Shown here one piece after another: positions 24,201-34,954 of a stretch of DNA of 64,000 nucleotides (positions within the stretch are counted from its first letter, which is position 1; each line of letters opens with the position of its first letter). Position numbers and translations under genes: made by a program. The notes below the pieces were generated by a model. It worked only from the letters and a program-made list of their open reading frames with translations. It was not told where the DNA came from and searched no databases. The DNA is from Microthyrium microscopicum (taxonomy: Eukaryota; Ascomycota; Dothideomycetes; Microthyriales; Microthyriaceae), in contig MU004236.1 of NCBI GenBank assembly GCA_010405405.1, positions 1,308,070 to 1,372,069 on the forward strand, given 5' to 3'.

Positions 24201-24978
24201 ATTTGGAAGAATCACTAGTTGCTTCATCATCTTCAGATGTATTTCCCTTGAGCCAACCAGCGGGAAATGATGGTCGCGGAATATGTCGCTTGCTAGCCGG
24301 AGCATCAGCGCCATTGGAGCCAGGAGCACTTTGCTGATCTTCTGATTGTCTCCGGGATCCAATTTCTTGATTCAGCGATCGGTTGATGTTTTCCAGAATG
24401 TTGTCGTATGCTGGAGATCTATTGTAGAAGAACCCTTGGACACCCTCGACATTTATCTTTATTCGGCATGGCAAAGTCGATTTCTCTCCTGGCACATTGG
24501 CAGTTTCCTCGTCGACCTTTTCTGCAGCATCAGTGCTAGTCGAGAGTGGACTTTCAGGCTTCTTGTCTTTTGCCAGGCGACGTGTTTGGAAGATTTGAGC
24601 TAGGCGTGCCCTTGGATACCAGTAGTGCCATGTGATGAAGCCAGAATGGACGAGGACGGTGACATTGTGACCGTGGTAGCGAACGTCCTTGAAAAAGATC
24701 CTACCACCAAGCAACGATATTTGAAAAGCCTGGATATCGACGTATGCGCCATAAGTTCGCCAAGTATAGAACCGTATTATGTAGGAAAGGACGGTGCCGA
24801 TTAGTCGATCGAAGTACGCGAAGAAGAAGACGGCACTAGTTAATTGAGTAAGACGCCCAGAGTGCTGAGACGACGATGCAGCTTACAGGACTCCGGAGAG
24901 TATCAGCTCAATGAGCAAGATGTAATTGAAGGCTTGGTTGCTGCCATCTATAAGCTGGCCGACCAAGCCCGTCACCAT
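15211..24978 (-). CDS. CSF1: Csf1/BLTP1-family bridge-like lipid transfer protein
   Basis: Exons 24978-24887 and 24835-15211 give 3238 residues, the usual giant size of fungal Csf1. The single 51 nt intron (GTAAGC donor, phase 2) sits inside the N-terminal anchor. The N-terminus has a hydrophobic segment (about 17-40, NYILLIELILSGVLAVFFF) placing it in the ER membrane. It is followed by the family signature YVDIQAFQISLLGGRIFF and DVRYHGHNVTVLVH. The rest is the long, beta-rich, groove-forming rod expected of repeating beta-groove proteins, interrupted by Ser-rich disordered loops (for example around 1150-1230). Yeast Csf1 and animal BLTP1 carry phospholipid along a hydrophobic groove between the ER and other membranes and support GPI-anchor synthesis and cold growth. 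The gene is divergent from the DUF300 gene, with 523 bp between their starts. Confidence 0.95.
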
Positions 24979-25501
24979 GTTGTTCGTCCGAGGCTCGACG
25001 TTTTGGCGAGGAAGAGATCATTGTCATGATATAGACATGGCAAGGCGCAGGATTGGTAGAGGAGGATTCGTCGCAGGTGTACGTGGTAGGAGAAGGTCTG
25101 AATGCGAAGACGTGTAGATTGTAATTTGTTGGAGAGGTACTTCGAAGTAGCTTTGGATATGTCAAGATGTAGTTGGCAATAAAGTAGAGAGCACCTGCCA
25201 TGATCCACGCGAATACTGGTATATAGTGCAGGGGTGGCACGGACGAAAACATGGAGATGGCAGCTGCAGCTCAGCTTTTGGTGTGGTCTCTGTGGTCTGG
25301 GTCGCGCTTGCACTTTGTCTCGTGCTTGCCAGGCTCCCTCCATCGATCCTTCCTGCTGTAATGACATCGACATCTTGATATCCTTCTGATCATCAAGAGA
25401 AGCGAAATCTTCGACTTCATTATCGCCATGACTTAACTCTCCACATACAACCACACTCCCTCCTACAAACCACCTACGAGCCCTTAATTCGCTATCTACC
25501 T
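24979..25501. promoter_or_regulatory. Divergent promoter between Csf1 and the DUF300 gene
   Basis: 523 bp between two start codons facing apart. A minus-strand frame from 25252 begins with a hydrophobic stretch (VFAWIMAGALYFIANYIL) and runs over the Csf1 start in another frame. If it is transcribed with Csf1 it would act as an overlapping upstream reading frame. No clear TATA box on either side. Confidence 0.45.
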
Positions 25502-27905
25502 ATGGACTTTGTCGCTGCTAGGGATGGCGGAACTGGAAGTCGATTCGGACGTGTTATAATCATCTTGACTGGTGTTGCAAGTTTGCTCGCCACTCTAACC
25601 ACTGTGGTGTAAGATATCACGGCCGACTCTCTGGTACCATTCACTAATTCTTCCGCGAATAGAGCAGTATGGCTTCAAACGTAAACTTCCCCGCCTCGAC
25701 TACTACACAACATTGCTAAGATATCTACAGTAAGAACTACCGCAAACCACTTCTTCAGCGATATGTCGTACGAATATTACTCATGTCAGTACATCATACA
25801 TCTTTGTCTATGAATCTGCGCTTAAACATCATTTAGGGTGCCAATATACTCCATCTCCTCCTGGGTTAGCTTAATATCAATGAAAGCATCGGATTTCATA
25901 GATCCATTTCGAGATGTCTATGAAGTACGTTCTGCACCAACATACATTCAATCCGACTAACACTTGCGCTAGGCCTTCACCATATACACCTTCGTTCAAC
26001 TTCTTATCAATTTTCTCGGTGGAGAACGATCTCTCCTTATCATGACCTATGGCCGACGCCCTGTCCGCCACCTCTGGCCACTCACCCATTGTCTCCCACC
26101 CGTTGACATCTCCGATCCATATACATTCCTGGCCATCAAGCGCGGTATATTGCAATACACGTGGATGAAGCCAACCCTAGCTTTAGCGACTATCATCATG
26201 AAAGCGACTGGGACCTACCAAGAAGGCTACATAGGCCTCACATCTGGCTATTTTTGGAGTGGTATAATATACAACATAAGCATTACAATCAGTTTATATG
26301 CTCTTGCCATGTTCTGGGTCATTATGAGCCAAGATCTGAAGCCGTTTCGCCCAATGCCCAAATTCCTGTGCGTCAAAGGCATTATTTTCGCCTCTTATTG
26401 GCAAGGATTTTTTCTATCAATTCTAGTCTGGCTCGGCGCCTTACCAGATGACGTCCCTGGATATTCACCTGACAACCTCGCAGTTGCAATTCAGGATGCG
26501 CTGATTTGTTTCGAAATGCCAGCTTTTGCACTGGCTCATTGGTACGCCTTTTCTTGGCACGACTATGCAGACCCTACCATCTCTGCTGCCCGCCTGCCGA
26601 TCAAGTACGCCTTGCGAGATGCTTTCGGACCGGCTGATCTCATTCAAGATACGAAAGAAACATTCTTCAAGAGTCATTATGACTATCGACACTTTGATGC
26701 CCGGGATAGTGTGCTTGCTCATGAAGAGTCATCTTCAAGGAATGCGAGAATGAAAGCAGGAATGCGATATACTCGCGGCAAAGGAAAATACTGGCTACCA
26801 GAGTCAAATGGTAGCAAAAAGCCGCTCCTACAGGGAAGTAGAGCACGCGGCATGTCCAGCCCGTCGAGATCAAGAGATACATCCCAGTATGGAACCCTTG
26901 ACGCCGAAACTGACGGAGAGCCTGAACTTGATCCGGATGAGGAGCGACTTTATGACGATGCAAAACAGCTGGAATTTGGGGACTGGAATGTAAGTTGGCA
27001 ACCAACAAATTCATGGACATGTACTCACCAGTCACAGTATCCTGTGATAACAGCTCATACAGCTAACCGAGAAGCACTTTTATATCGCGATCCAAGCATT
27101 GTGACTGCATCCACCAATCGCAATCTACTTCAGCCTGGTAAGGTTCAAAGACAGAAGAGAAAGTCAAGGATTCAGGAGATTCAGGACTCTTCTGACCCGG
27201 CATCTACAGCCGCTGGAAAGAAGAAGTCGGACAGACAAGACTCGGGTAGCAAAGATCAGAAACCACTGCTGAAGAAAAATAAGTCAAGCTCGGGTTCGTC
27301 TAGTTCTTCTGCCAACAGCCAGCTGGTGGATTTAGTGGTAGAAGACGAAGAAGCAGAAGAAATCGAACGAGTTCGTGCGCGTAAGGAAGGCTCGCCGAGA
27401 TGGAATGAGACAGACCCCAAGCACTTTGTGTAAGTCTGCTCTCTGCTGCGACCTATCGGATTAATGCTAATCATGCCATGTAGACGCACGTACCATGAAG
27501 CCGGACAGGCAGAAGAGGTGCGAGAGGGATACGCACCAGACGAGGTAGATCCCAACCAGCCGCACGGCGCAGAGCAGATTCACACTTTGGACCAGCCTCT
27601 TCAAGAAGGTAAGATTTTTCCTGGAAACAAAAGCTTGTTGAAATACTTGGCCAACCAACAGATGATATGTTTCCCATCAAACGTGGTGAGAAACAAAGCA
27701 TTTGATGGACGCCACCAGCCATTTCAACTCGCCACTTTGACCTACCTACTATGACCTAAACCACTAACCAGGCACATTAGACGAGCATCCCGAGCCTGAG
27801 CAGACCGACGAGGCCTGGCATCATGAAGAGTATTCGGGTAGCAATAATGCTTCGCCGTTTGCGGAAGAACGCAATGTCTGGGGAAGCCGTGACGATGATC
27901 GATAA
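25502..27905 (+). CDS. DUF300 / organic solute transporter alpha (TMEM184-like) membrane protein
   Basis: Nine exons fit with consistent phases: 25502-25608, 25663-25680, 25731-25784, 25837-25924, 25973-26989, 27038-27429, 27484-27608, 27662-27685 and 27772-27905 (652 residues). Two are micro-exons of 18 and 24 nt. The N-terminal half has about seven membrane segments and the family core: YRKPLLQRYVVRILLMVPIY, then NFLGGERSL, MKATGTYQEGY and ASYWQGFFLSILVW. The C-terminal half is a hydrophilic, Ser-, Lys- and Glu-rich cytosolic tail. The yeast and fission-yeast relatives lie in the vacuolar membrane (Hfl1 binds lipidated Atg8). A vacuolar role is by family only; the transport substrate is unknown. 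The 48 nt intron at 26990-27037 has no stop and is a multiple of three, so retention would add 16 residues. Confidence 0.92.
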
Positions 27906-29844
27906 AGCTACTTATTGAGCGGGAAGCGTACATTAGCTTTCCCGAGCTTAAGCGTTTGTTGCATCTGCAATGCATGCCGCACGGCTCAAAGGCGACGAAC
28001 AGTTGAACACGGCGAGGCAACTCTTCCGCCGAGCGCTTGTTCTTTAAGGTCATCAGGACAGGAACAGCAAAGTCAAAGTTAAAAACCAACATCGCCCGGC
28101 CGTCTTGGCTTGCAGATGCAGGCAGGCCAGTTGCGCTGCTCACGATGGATTCTTGAAGAACCTGACTGCTCCCATGCAAGAATTAGCAACTTGAGATGCA
28201 TTTATGTGGAGTCTAAGGATTCCTTGGATAAGGTGTGCTTGCAGATCATAAGCTGGGTTTTATTGCATATTGAATAGCTGTTCTAGCATGGAATTCTGGC
28301 GGGCCGATGTGATCTTGATGGTAAGAGGGGCATCTTTTCCTTTGCATTGAATTACTACCTTACCTTACCAGCGGGGCGTTCGAATGGTGCTGGGTATAAT
28401 TGCCTGAAGCAGAATTGAAAGTTTTATCTCTTCACTGTTTTTCAGCCACTGCTATCAAGTTACAAATGGTTCGCAATCAGCGGGGTGACCGAATAGCAGT
28501 TGTCAATGTGAAGTGTATGAACTGTTGCAAATTAGCGGTGTGGCTGCTGGAGGCTCTTGGAAGAAGTGTGCTGGTCGGTTTACATGTATCTAGACGTCTT
28601 TACAGGTGCGTTGCTGTCGCAGGCGATTCCAGGAACACCAAGGGTGTGCAGCCAATAAAAAGGCATATATCATGCTTCGTTTTGATACTGCAGCTTGACA
28701 GCGCCTAATCACGACGATTATTCGCTGTCCAAGCTGTCTCCCCATACACCCCTTTGTCTCAGTTTTTCTGCTACTTCGCTATCCATTGGCCTTTTGCTGT
28801 TCGCGCGAGGCTCTGTCCAAAGCTCGTCCTCCCTCTGCTCTGGCCCATAATGTTCGTATTCCCAGAACCCTTCATCGGAACGCTGGTCCTGCTACGCTCA
28901 AAGTGTTTCTTCAAACAGATCTTCCCCCCCTCATCATCTGCGCTGCTAAACGGCTGAGTTTGCGCTGGTTGGCTTTTTGCGCGCAAAGAAACAAGAACTC
29001 TCTTAAAGACTGCCCGTGTCGCCGTTCTCCGTTTGTCTTGCTTTCCTTGACTGATGCCCAGGCCGTGCCTGTCTATCGCATAACCGGATATCTGGAATAC
29101 TGGATCTTTTTGATATTATTCTTAGGCCGCAAACAGACTTTTATTCTTCCTTCCTTTTTTTATTTCTTGCCGACTCTGGTTCAGTCTCTCGTTTTATCTA
29201 ATATTCCTATAAAGTTCCAAGCTCGAGTTATCCTACTACTATCCTCTGAGTCGCTAGGAATCCTTGCAGTACTTTCATCTGGAAATGCAACAATCTTCGT
29301 AAAACCTCCAGGAAATCATGGGACGCATATACGACCACCTCGAAAGGGGAGTGTCCAACTCCATGCAGGTGGTATGCTGTCTGCCAACGCAGCATGCGCC
29401 TGCTGCTGAGAAATTTGGAATGCGATCTGGTATGTGAAGGCCTTACGTTGCTGCTTTTTCCTTGCGCGGTCATCACATTTCATGCCAATATTGTCGAGGG
29501 CGTTGTCTTTGAAACCTTTTGCACACATGAGATTAGAAAGTCGTCGCAAATGCCAGCAAGTTATTGTTTTACGGTCTTTTCCTCGGCCTCTTGTGGTTGG
29601 AAACACTGTCTTGTCATTTGGGCTCTTCCCCCGTGTATTCGCTTCAGTCTCAAGTTCTGCACGCATGGGAGAGCCTCACCATCCTTGCATTTCATGAATA
29701 GCTTTCTTTTTTGTGTGAGGGGAATCATCTTCAAAATGACCCCTTGCGCCGGCTCAAATTATAAAATGCATCATTGCTAATTGCTTCTTAGAATCAACAT
29801 ATTCAGGAATCGTATATCAGGAACCACTGTCAGACGGCTCACAA
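27906..29844. other. Intergenic and long leader of the Ser-rich gene
   Basis: About 1.9 kb with no supported gene. The part from about 28730 is pyrimidine-rich on the + strand (CTTCCTTCCTTTTTTTATTTC at about 29140), as in fungal promoters and leaders. Frames through it, such as 28786-29409, have Cys- and Leu-rich translations of no recognisable kind. CCTTACCTTACC near 28360 is echoed inverted near 32110. Confidence 0.4.
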
Positions 29845-31341
29845 ATGGCATTCGAACGCTTAGGTCCTCCTGTTACCACTATCAGTTCTGGTACTCCTCG
29901 CTTAGATTCAACAAGAAGAAGAACTAGCCTCTTTTCTCGCCCAAGGACTGCTGGAAGCTTGTCGGCCATGTCACGACCTTGGACTTCAAGTGGAATGAAA
30001 TCAAGACCACGCATAAGTGCGCCGATGGATTTTCGTCGAGTCAGCGATCCTCAGTTTGGTGTTCCTATGCCTAGGAGGCGCCAGTTTAGACCACTCGAGC
30101 TCAGCATCTATGAACCTAGTGGGAGGTTATCACCTCTACCTGACTTTGGCTCTGATGCCTGGGAAGAGATGCCAACTATGCCCAAAGCAGCGGTGGTAAG
30201 AGACTGGGATATAATTGCTGCAGAGCAAGCTAGGAACAATCCGTTGAGAAGCAATCCAGTCACTAGCTCCTATGTGGATTTGGCAAATCGATTCAGTTCT
30301 GCCAGTGATGGCTTTGCTTCTAATGGACCGGGACCAGCAGTGCACAACGACGATATTCACATGTCCGCTACTGCCCTTCCATACTTCGACGACGACATGC
30401 CAACCAGTCCTCCAATGACAGACGCCCCAGCGGTTCTTAGAAGACAAACCTCATCAGGATCTCGACCCAAGACAGCGACATCCGCCACAAAACGGTCACG
30501 TAGCCCAATCGAGCCCACCCTCAACCACAGCCGATCCATCTCAGACATGGTCCGTCCCCTAAAATCATCCGGCAGCATCAGACGCCGTCAAACCAGCGAA
30601 GTCGACGAAGAGATTCGCGAACTTAACACCATCGTCGAAGAACGTCGCGTTTCAGCACTCACCCGCGCCCAAAGCGATCAAACCACCCTCCCCACCCGCC
30701 AACACATTCCCGCCATCGCACCAGCCATGAACATCCGCGCCCGCAGCCAAACACTGAGCGACATTGGCTCCGCCTTCAGCGTCCCCTACGCCAACACCTC
30801 CTCCCAACCATACCCACCTCTCGCCTCACCCCCGGTAGCCCTCACTACAAACACCCGCCCCTCGCGTCTGCGCTCCTGGCTCACCACCCGCTCCAACAGC
30901 GTCCGCTCAACCAACACCACCGCCTCCCTCCTCTCCCCCAAAAACGCAGCACCCCAAGCCTTCTACAGCGTCCAACCCGTCCCAGGCGCCACATACAGCG
31001 AAACTTCCAGTCCAACGCTCTCCGACTTCAGCGACGATAGCTCCGCGCGCGCATATGCACTTACCCCAACGACACAGCTCTCGACTCCGCAATCATTCAG
31101 TCCAATACGCGACCTCGCCACACCCAACAGCCTAACCGCACGTGATTGGTCACCGCCCGGCTCGCTGCGCAAAAGCAACAGCGCGGCACGACGCATGCGT
31201 GCTGTACGTCCTGTGGTAGCGCCAAAGCGTGGGCTTAGCATCGAGTCTACGATGACGACGGATTCTGTGGGCACGAGTATTTTGGGTGGCAAGAACGATG
31301 GGGTGATTATGCCGCCAGCCGCTGTAGGAGTTGCGTTTTAG
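29845..31341 (+). CDS. Ser-rich, largely disordered protein of unknown function
   Basis: A single exon of 498 codons starting AAATGG. The protein is rich in Ser, Thr, Pro and Arg, with many RRXS and RS(R/K) sites that would suit kinases, and no membrane segment or known domain. The only likely ordered part is a short predicted helix, EVDEEIRELNTIVEERRVSA (about 252-271), which could be a coiled-coil or binding peptide. The first half uses mixed codons; from about 30520 to 31060 the third positions become strongly C-rich. Proteins of this kind are widespread in Pezizomycotina as hypothetical proteins. A signalling scaffold role would be a guess, so I give none. Confidence 0.8.
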   Translation: MAFERLGPPVTTISSGTPRLDSTRRRTSLFSRPRTAGSLSAMSRPWTSSGMKSRPRISAPMDFRRVSDPQFGVPMPRRRQFRPLELSIYEPSGRLSPLPDFGSDAWEEMPTMPKAAVVRDWDIIAAEQARNNPLRSNPVTSSYVDLANRFSSASDGFASNGPGPAVHNDDIHMSATALPYFDDDMPTSPPMTDAPAVLRRQTSSGSRPKTATSATKRSRSPIEPTLNHSRSISDMVRPLKSSGSIRRRQTSEVDEEIRELNTIVEERRVSALTRAQSDQTTLPTRQHIPAIAPAMNIRARSQTLSDIGSAFSVPYANTSSQPYPPLASPPVALTTNTRPSRLRSWLTTRSNSVRSTNTTASLLSPKNAAPQAFYSVQPVPGATYSETSSPTLSDFSDDSSARAYALTPTTQLSTPQSFSPIRDLATPNSLTARDWSPPGSLRKSNSAARRMRAVRPVVAPKRGLSIESTMTTDSVGTSILGGKNDGVIMPPAAVGVAF

Positions 31342-33904
31342 GAATAAGGAGGGAGCAAAAAGGGTTATTTTGCTGGTCGGAGTAATTCTTTAAGGCTGTG
31401 GATGACATGAAGTGAATGAGCACTTTTCTCTGGTATTATGGGAGAACGTCTTTTGGGAGAAGAGTTGGACTGTTGCTTGGTTTTGGTTTGCGCAAAAAAC
31501 TTTATATACCCCCTTTGGCGCTGGATTGGCTAATCTAGCGGTGGACACTTGAGGTTAAGAGATGGAATTGCATTTGGCCTGAGAGGGCAGTAGTTGGTTA
31601 GTTGTAATGAAATCGAGGTCTACAAATTTTCTCCAATGCCTTGGATGCTTCGTGAATGACATTCTCGACTATCTGTGCATTTTTTCATTTCAACATTCAT
31701 GGATGAGTAGACTACCATCACCATCTGCAAAGTCTAGGCCAACAACGAATTCCAAGATACGTAACCATACAAGCACCGAAAAAGAATATAGCCGCGCCGT
31801 TACTCGATCGCCCTCAACGCATAAACGTGCCCATCCCGCCTCCAACATTCCACGTCCCCATAGTCGCCGACCCATTCGGCCACGGGCAGAGCTATTTCCG
31901 TCGTGGCTGAACGAAGCGGTCGCACAAACGGCCCACGAACCAGTCCCACAAATGATCAGGGCCCACGAATATGGTCACGAATGCATATCGATTGCTTCCA
32001 GTGGAGCTACATTTCTGTGAAAGACCTGATGTTATTTGTTGCTAAGATTTGGCGATGTTATAAGCATTGGAGACTTTCATATGCTTTGTAGGGAGTATGG
32101 ATGGAGTGCAAGGTAAGGCAAGGTAAGGGGTTGTTGTGGTTCGACTAAGGTAGCTTTTGCTGTGAGATCTGATTGGCTGGGTGGTCTGGGAGCTTGCTTG
32201 TGGTTAGATTTGAAGATGTGGGTTTGACGAGGATTTACTTTGGGGGGAGTAGATGTCTCCTAGTTATTAGTAGGTTTTCTTTTGAGTAGGGTTTAAGCTA
32301 AATGGGATATGATTTGTTTTAAAAGCTTGTTATGGAGTAGAATATTTTATGGAAGTATAATTTGCCATATTTAATCAAGTTTTAACTAAAAGCTTACAGC
32401 CTGCTACATCATGGCCCAACATATAACTTCATGCATCTGCTTCAAGTGGGTTATTTGCCTTGAGAGTGTGCTAAAACAAGGAACTGTAAAGTTTTTATCA
32501 GCCTCAGTCACTCAAATGGATGAGATGTAGTTGCTTTCATCCTACCTCAACGGGGTCCGAAAGAACAGTCTACCAAAAAAATAACCAATTGCCGTGCTCA
32601 ATGAACTTCAGAGCGGACATAGTAGGAATAGACTTCAATACCAACAGTTGATATGCGAACCCCTTTTCGTGTTGGCCAGTGGTGTGTCCTTGTTCGTTTG
32701 ATTGTTTATTTCTCGGCAAATGTAGTACATCGCATTCAAAGCTACCATGGGCTAATGTTAAGTCTCGGAAGTCATCCAACGAGCATCACAAGTTCTTTCT
32801 TCATCAATGCGACCCAGAGTCTATTATGACGAGAGGGAACCCAAGATTGACTTCCTAAATATCTCATCACCCTGGGCTCCGTCGCCACACGCCTATTTTG
32901 CTGCATCAACATATACTTCATGATTTGTAGCACCTAGCCCAAAGTGGTGGCAAGCTGAATTGGTGTTGTACATGCTTGTGAGTGTGCCTGTCGCTCATAA
33001 ACATTCAGCGCGTCTGGGGGCTGAGGACAAAGTATTTTTCTCTCTGTAGATTCGCCGGTAGGTCTTGGTATTAAAGTCAGTACTCCTATGCTCAAGCCTT
33101 TCAAAGCTGCATAGTCTACTAAATATTGATTTTTGCTGGGTAAAAGGATAACTCGTAAACCATGCCTTGCTACCCTTCGATTGAGGAAGTGAAGTTGGAA
33201 CGGATGATAATGAAAAGGGATTTGCATAATACAACATTTCAAAAAATGGGCCTCTGGATTGCATATCATCAGCTATATATATTTCAGCAACTCTTGCATT
33301 ATAGTCTTACGACAGCTCGTGTCTTATACAAATACGAACCATCTTAAAGTTGATACTAATCTCGTCATTTGCTGACCTCGGCTGTATATGATTGGAAATT
33401 TTCAGGTACCAGAAAGACGCCGGTAACCGAAGGGCAAGAACCGCAAAGTCTAAATGAGCGTCGAATCCTTCGTAATTAATAGTAGCGGTCATACTAGATC
33501 AGTGTCGACCCATCGTTCTTAAATCTGCCCTGAAGCCACTTCAGCACGCCAATTTCAATCTCTTTGAATCTCAACAATATGTCAACGCACGCCAGGTTGC
33601 TGGAAGCTTACCGTAATCCGAGATTAACGCACAATAGCCAGTGATTTGTTGTCAAATCAGGGGGTTTGCTAGGGTCTGCTAAAGATCGAAGCTCCTCACT
33701 GGTGAGCGTATTTTTAACAAGAATGCACCGTCCATACACTATGAATACAAATGAAATGTAATTATCTTCGACGTACTCAAAGCAGAGTTCGGAGTCTATG
33801 CTTTTAGTATAACAAAGCTATCTTCCATGCTAAATAGCATGTAACTCTTGACTTAATGTTTTTCTTGCTAGTAGTTGAAGTCAACCATTTAATATCCTCT
33901 CAAC
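31342..33904. other. Gene-poor stretch
   Basis: About 2.6 kb with no supported gene. A frame at 31607-32020 (+) is open for 137 codons but begins in the probable 3' UTR and has no recognisable features. From about 32270 the DNA becomes moderately AT-rich with many stops, and stays so up to the LysM gene. Confidence 0.4.
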
Positions 33905-34954
33905 ATGTTGTCCTTAATACTTTCGTTTGCTCTAGGAGTCCAAGCTTTGGTCGTGGAGGTTCAGAGTTCAGCAGATGGATGTTCGAGAAAATGGCATATT
34001 AATGAAGGCTCTGGTATGTATCAGACCCATAGTCTTACATCTTGCTCGTTCTGGGGACTGTGAAGCTCAAATGAAGCAGTAATCAGCTGTCAGACACTTC
34101 AAAATTCGTTTTCAATATCCAAAGAGGATTTTTATAGCTGGGTATGTGTAGCACTATGCCTGCTCTAAGATATAAATGTTTAGGTACTTGAAAGCTTATG
34201 AATATCAGAACCCATCCGCAGAACAAGATTGCAAATTACCTCAACTTCCAGTAGGGCGAGAATATTGTATTGCGAGTAAAGACCAGATCACGGGTCCAAA
34301 ACCTCCTGCCAAAGCTTCGCCGACACCATCGCCGCCGGCCGCATCAAATACGCCGACAAAACAACCTCCAGCGGCCAGTCCGCCACCGGACGCTTCATCT
34401 AGCAAGTATAAGCCAGGATGTAAGTACAGAGCTTGCACACCAAGCGAGATCAACTGATAGTCTTTGTAGGTAGCAAGTTCTACGATGTGGTAGAGGGAGA
34501 CACATGCTGGAAAATTGCCAACGAAAAACTTTCTCCCAAATCATCAGTCGATGAAATTCGCAACCTCAACCCGTGAGTCACAAAGTCCTATCACAAAGTT
34601 CGTACTAACGTAATATCCAGCTTCCTCAATAATTACTGCTCCATACAGCCCGGTATCAAACTCTGCATTGCAACAGGAGGACCCATTCCACCTTCACAGC
34701 CAACACAGGCACCAGCGCCAGCTCCTCCAGGCAATAGTTTGCCCAGCCCCATCTGGTCAGGCTCATTACCACCAAGCAAGTGCAAAGAGTATCGCCAGGT
34801 GCGTCACCGAGAAGATTGTTCTTTAATCGAGGCAGACTTTGGTCTCAATCATATCGTCTTCCAGATTTTGAATCCTGGAATTGACTCGGGCTGTGCCAAT
34901 GTCATGGCAGGCTTCTATGTTTGCGTTGCACTGAAGCCTGATGTACGCCGGTAG
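33905..34954 (+). CDS. Secreted protein with three LysM domains (LysM effector-like)
   Basis: Exons 33905-34013, 34080-34141, 34209-34419, 34470-34572 and 34621-34954 encode 272 residues with matching phases. Residues 1-15 (MLSLILSFALGVQAL) are a signal peptide. LysM 1 (about 30-77) is diverged but keeps the CQTLQ, FYSWNPS and YCI landmarks. A Pro/Ser/Ala-rich linker (about 83-123) follows. LysM 2 (131-178) is canonical: YDVVEGDTCWKIA, then LNP and LCIA. A second Pro-rich linker leads to LysM 3 (about 214-264), with LNPGIDSGC and YVCV. No chitinase or other catalytic domain is present, so it is a LysM-only secreted protein. Such proteins bind chitin and, in plant-associated fungi, can hide it from host receptors; the role here depends on lifestyle, which the sequence does not show. 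Confidence 0.88.

Noticed and set aside
28786-29409. A 207-codon + strand frame
   Set aside because: It lies in pyrimidine-rich upstream DNA of the Ser-rich gene; the Cys-, Leu- and Phe-rich translation is what CT-rich DNA gives by chance. No domain or splice support.
31607-32020. A 137-codon + strand frame
   Set aside because: It starts in the probable 3' UTR of the Ser-rich gene, is rich in Ser, Arg and Pro without a domain, and has no promoter or splice support.
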